NCBI GenBank assembly: GCA_023701165.1
Contig: JAMPXL010000063.1
Location: forward strand, 1-6,292
Reading direction: 5' to 3'
Origin: Geothrix sp.
Lineage (GTDB): Bacteria > Acidobacteriota > Holophagae > Holophagales > Holophagaceae
Length of the DNA stretch: 6,292 bases
A program made the translations under genes and the position numbers. The notes under the pieces are model-generated. The model worked only from the letters and a program-made list of their open reading frames with translations, made no database searches and was not told the origin of the DNA. This document shows positions 5,800 to 6,292 of this stretch, piece by piece; position 1 is the stretch's first letter, and every line of letters starts with the position of its first letter.

Positions 5800-5859
5800 G
5801 GTCCGTGGGAAGATGGAAGGCTCTGGTACCGCCGGTGGAACCCGGCTCCATGGAGGTGG

Positions 5860-6292
5860 ATGTTGGATACCCCGACCCTGGTGAAAGCGGCCCTGAACGC
5901 GCTGGATGGCGGCACCGGCCCCAGCCGCGAGGATCTCTGCCACTGGTACGAACTGATGCACCTCGGGCGCCTGCTCGATGACAAGGCGCCCAACTACCTC
6001 AAGCAGGCCATCGGCTGGTCGTACCACGCGCCCTGCGCCGGCCACGACGGCATCCAGCTGGCTGCGGGCCTGTCCTTCCGGGCCGGCCGCGACTTCCTCT
6101 TCCCCTACTACCGCGACCTCATGACCTGCCTCGCCGCTGGCCTCACGCCCGAGGAGATCATCCTCAACGGCATCTCCAAGGCCACGGATCCCGCCAGCGG
6201 CGGCCGCCACATGAGCAACCACTTCGGGAAGCCCTCCATCGGCATCCAGAACGTCTCCAGCCTCACGGGCAACCACACCCAGCACGCCGTGG
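5860..6292 (+). CDS. 2-oxoacid dehydrogenase E1 (alpha region), thiamine-diphosphate dependent; 3' end cut by the window
   Basis: The first 144 residues of an E1 component of the pyruvate/branched-chain 2-oxoacid dehydrogenase type, which decarboxylates a 2-oxoacid and passes the acyl group to lipoyl-E2. Visible family features are a leading helix (DLCHWYELMHLGRLLDD), AGHDGIQLAAGLSF (60-73, the counterpart of the usual GQEA segment), FPYYRDLMTCLAAGLTPEEI (81-100) with the conserved YYRD, and DPASGGRHMSNHFG (110-123) followed by SSLTGNHTQHAV. The SGGR-M-x-x-H pattern resembles the single-chain alpha/beta fused E1 enzymes, such as 2-oxoisovalerate dehydrogenases of Bacteroidetes, so the full gene may be near 700 codons; this cannot be seen here. 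GGAGGT (5852-5857) lies only 2 nt before the ATG at 5860. A TTG at 5863 would have more usual spacing, so the start is uncertain by one codon. Substrate specificity is undetermined. Confidence 0.88.
   Translation, partial: MLDTPTLVKAALNALDGGTGPSREDLCHWYELMHLGRLLDDKAPNYLKQAIGWSYHAPCAGHDGIQLAAGLSFRAGRDFLFPYYRDLMTCLAAGLTPEEIILNGISKATDPASGGRHMSNHFGKPSIGIQNVSSLTGNHTQHAV

Noticed and set aside
5362..6285. A 307-codon minus-strand open frame opposite the GAF and E1 genes
   Set aside because: It covers two convincing plus-strand genes and the gap between them and has a biased Ala/Gly/Val composition with no motif.

Overview
This window is strongly GC-rich bacterial chromosome (about two thirds G+C by eye), densely packed, with no rRNA, tRNA, CRISPR array, transposase or phage gene. 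It carries eight protein-coding genes, two of them cut by the window edges. The gene content suggests an Acidobacteriota relative, perhaps the Holophagae/Geothrix lineage. The reasons are an exported secretin-like protein coupled to what looks like an anti-sigma factor tail, and a probable fused-type 2-oxoacid dehydrogenase E1. This placement is inference, not proof.

Layout. (1) Bases 2-954, plus strand: the last 40 codons of a gene, possibly a zinc-finger anti-sigma factor, overlap by ATGA the start of a signal-peptide protein with a secretin N-domain-like region. (2) Bases 955-1052: a convergent intergenic gap holding a 13-bp perfect inverted repeat built of GGATGAA-type units. (3) Bases 1053-3986, minus strand: a tight three-gene operon, transcribed right to left. 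It encodes a Dph6-like ATP-pyrophosphatase, an NAD(P)-binding SDR protein with a DUF2867 C-terminus, and an inositol-monophosphatase-family enzyme. The junctions are a 4-nt overlap and a 1-nt gap. (4) Bases 3987-4045: a short, relatively AT-rich divergent promoter region. (5) Bases 4046-4591, plus strand: an Nfu-type iron-sulfur scaffold protein. (6) Bases 4592-4767: a non-coding spacer with two strong hairpins and a second, slightly degraded copy of the last ~35 nt of nfu. (7) Bases 4768-5769, plus strand: a GAF-domain protein whose C-terminal half is a degenerate GGDEF domain. (8) From 5860 off the right edge: the N-terminal part of a thiamine-diphosphate-dependent 2-oxoacid dehydrogenase E1.

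Functional links are modest. The first two genes probably belong to an envelope/sigma-factor regulatory unit. The minus-strand trio is co-translated, but its shared pathway is unknown. Nfu supplies Fe-S clusters, including to lipoyl synthase in families where this is known. That is loosely compatible with a lipoate-dependent dehydrogenase E1 two genes downstream, but hairpins and gaps lie between them. I see no clear new defence or mobile system. The best leads are the duplicated nfu 3' end with its hairpins, the degenerate GGDEF protein, and the uncharacterised bacterial Dph6-like/SDR/IMPase operon.
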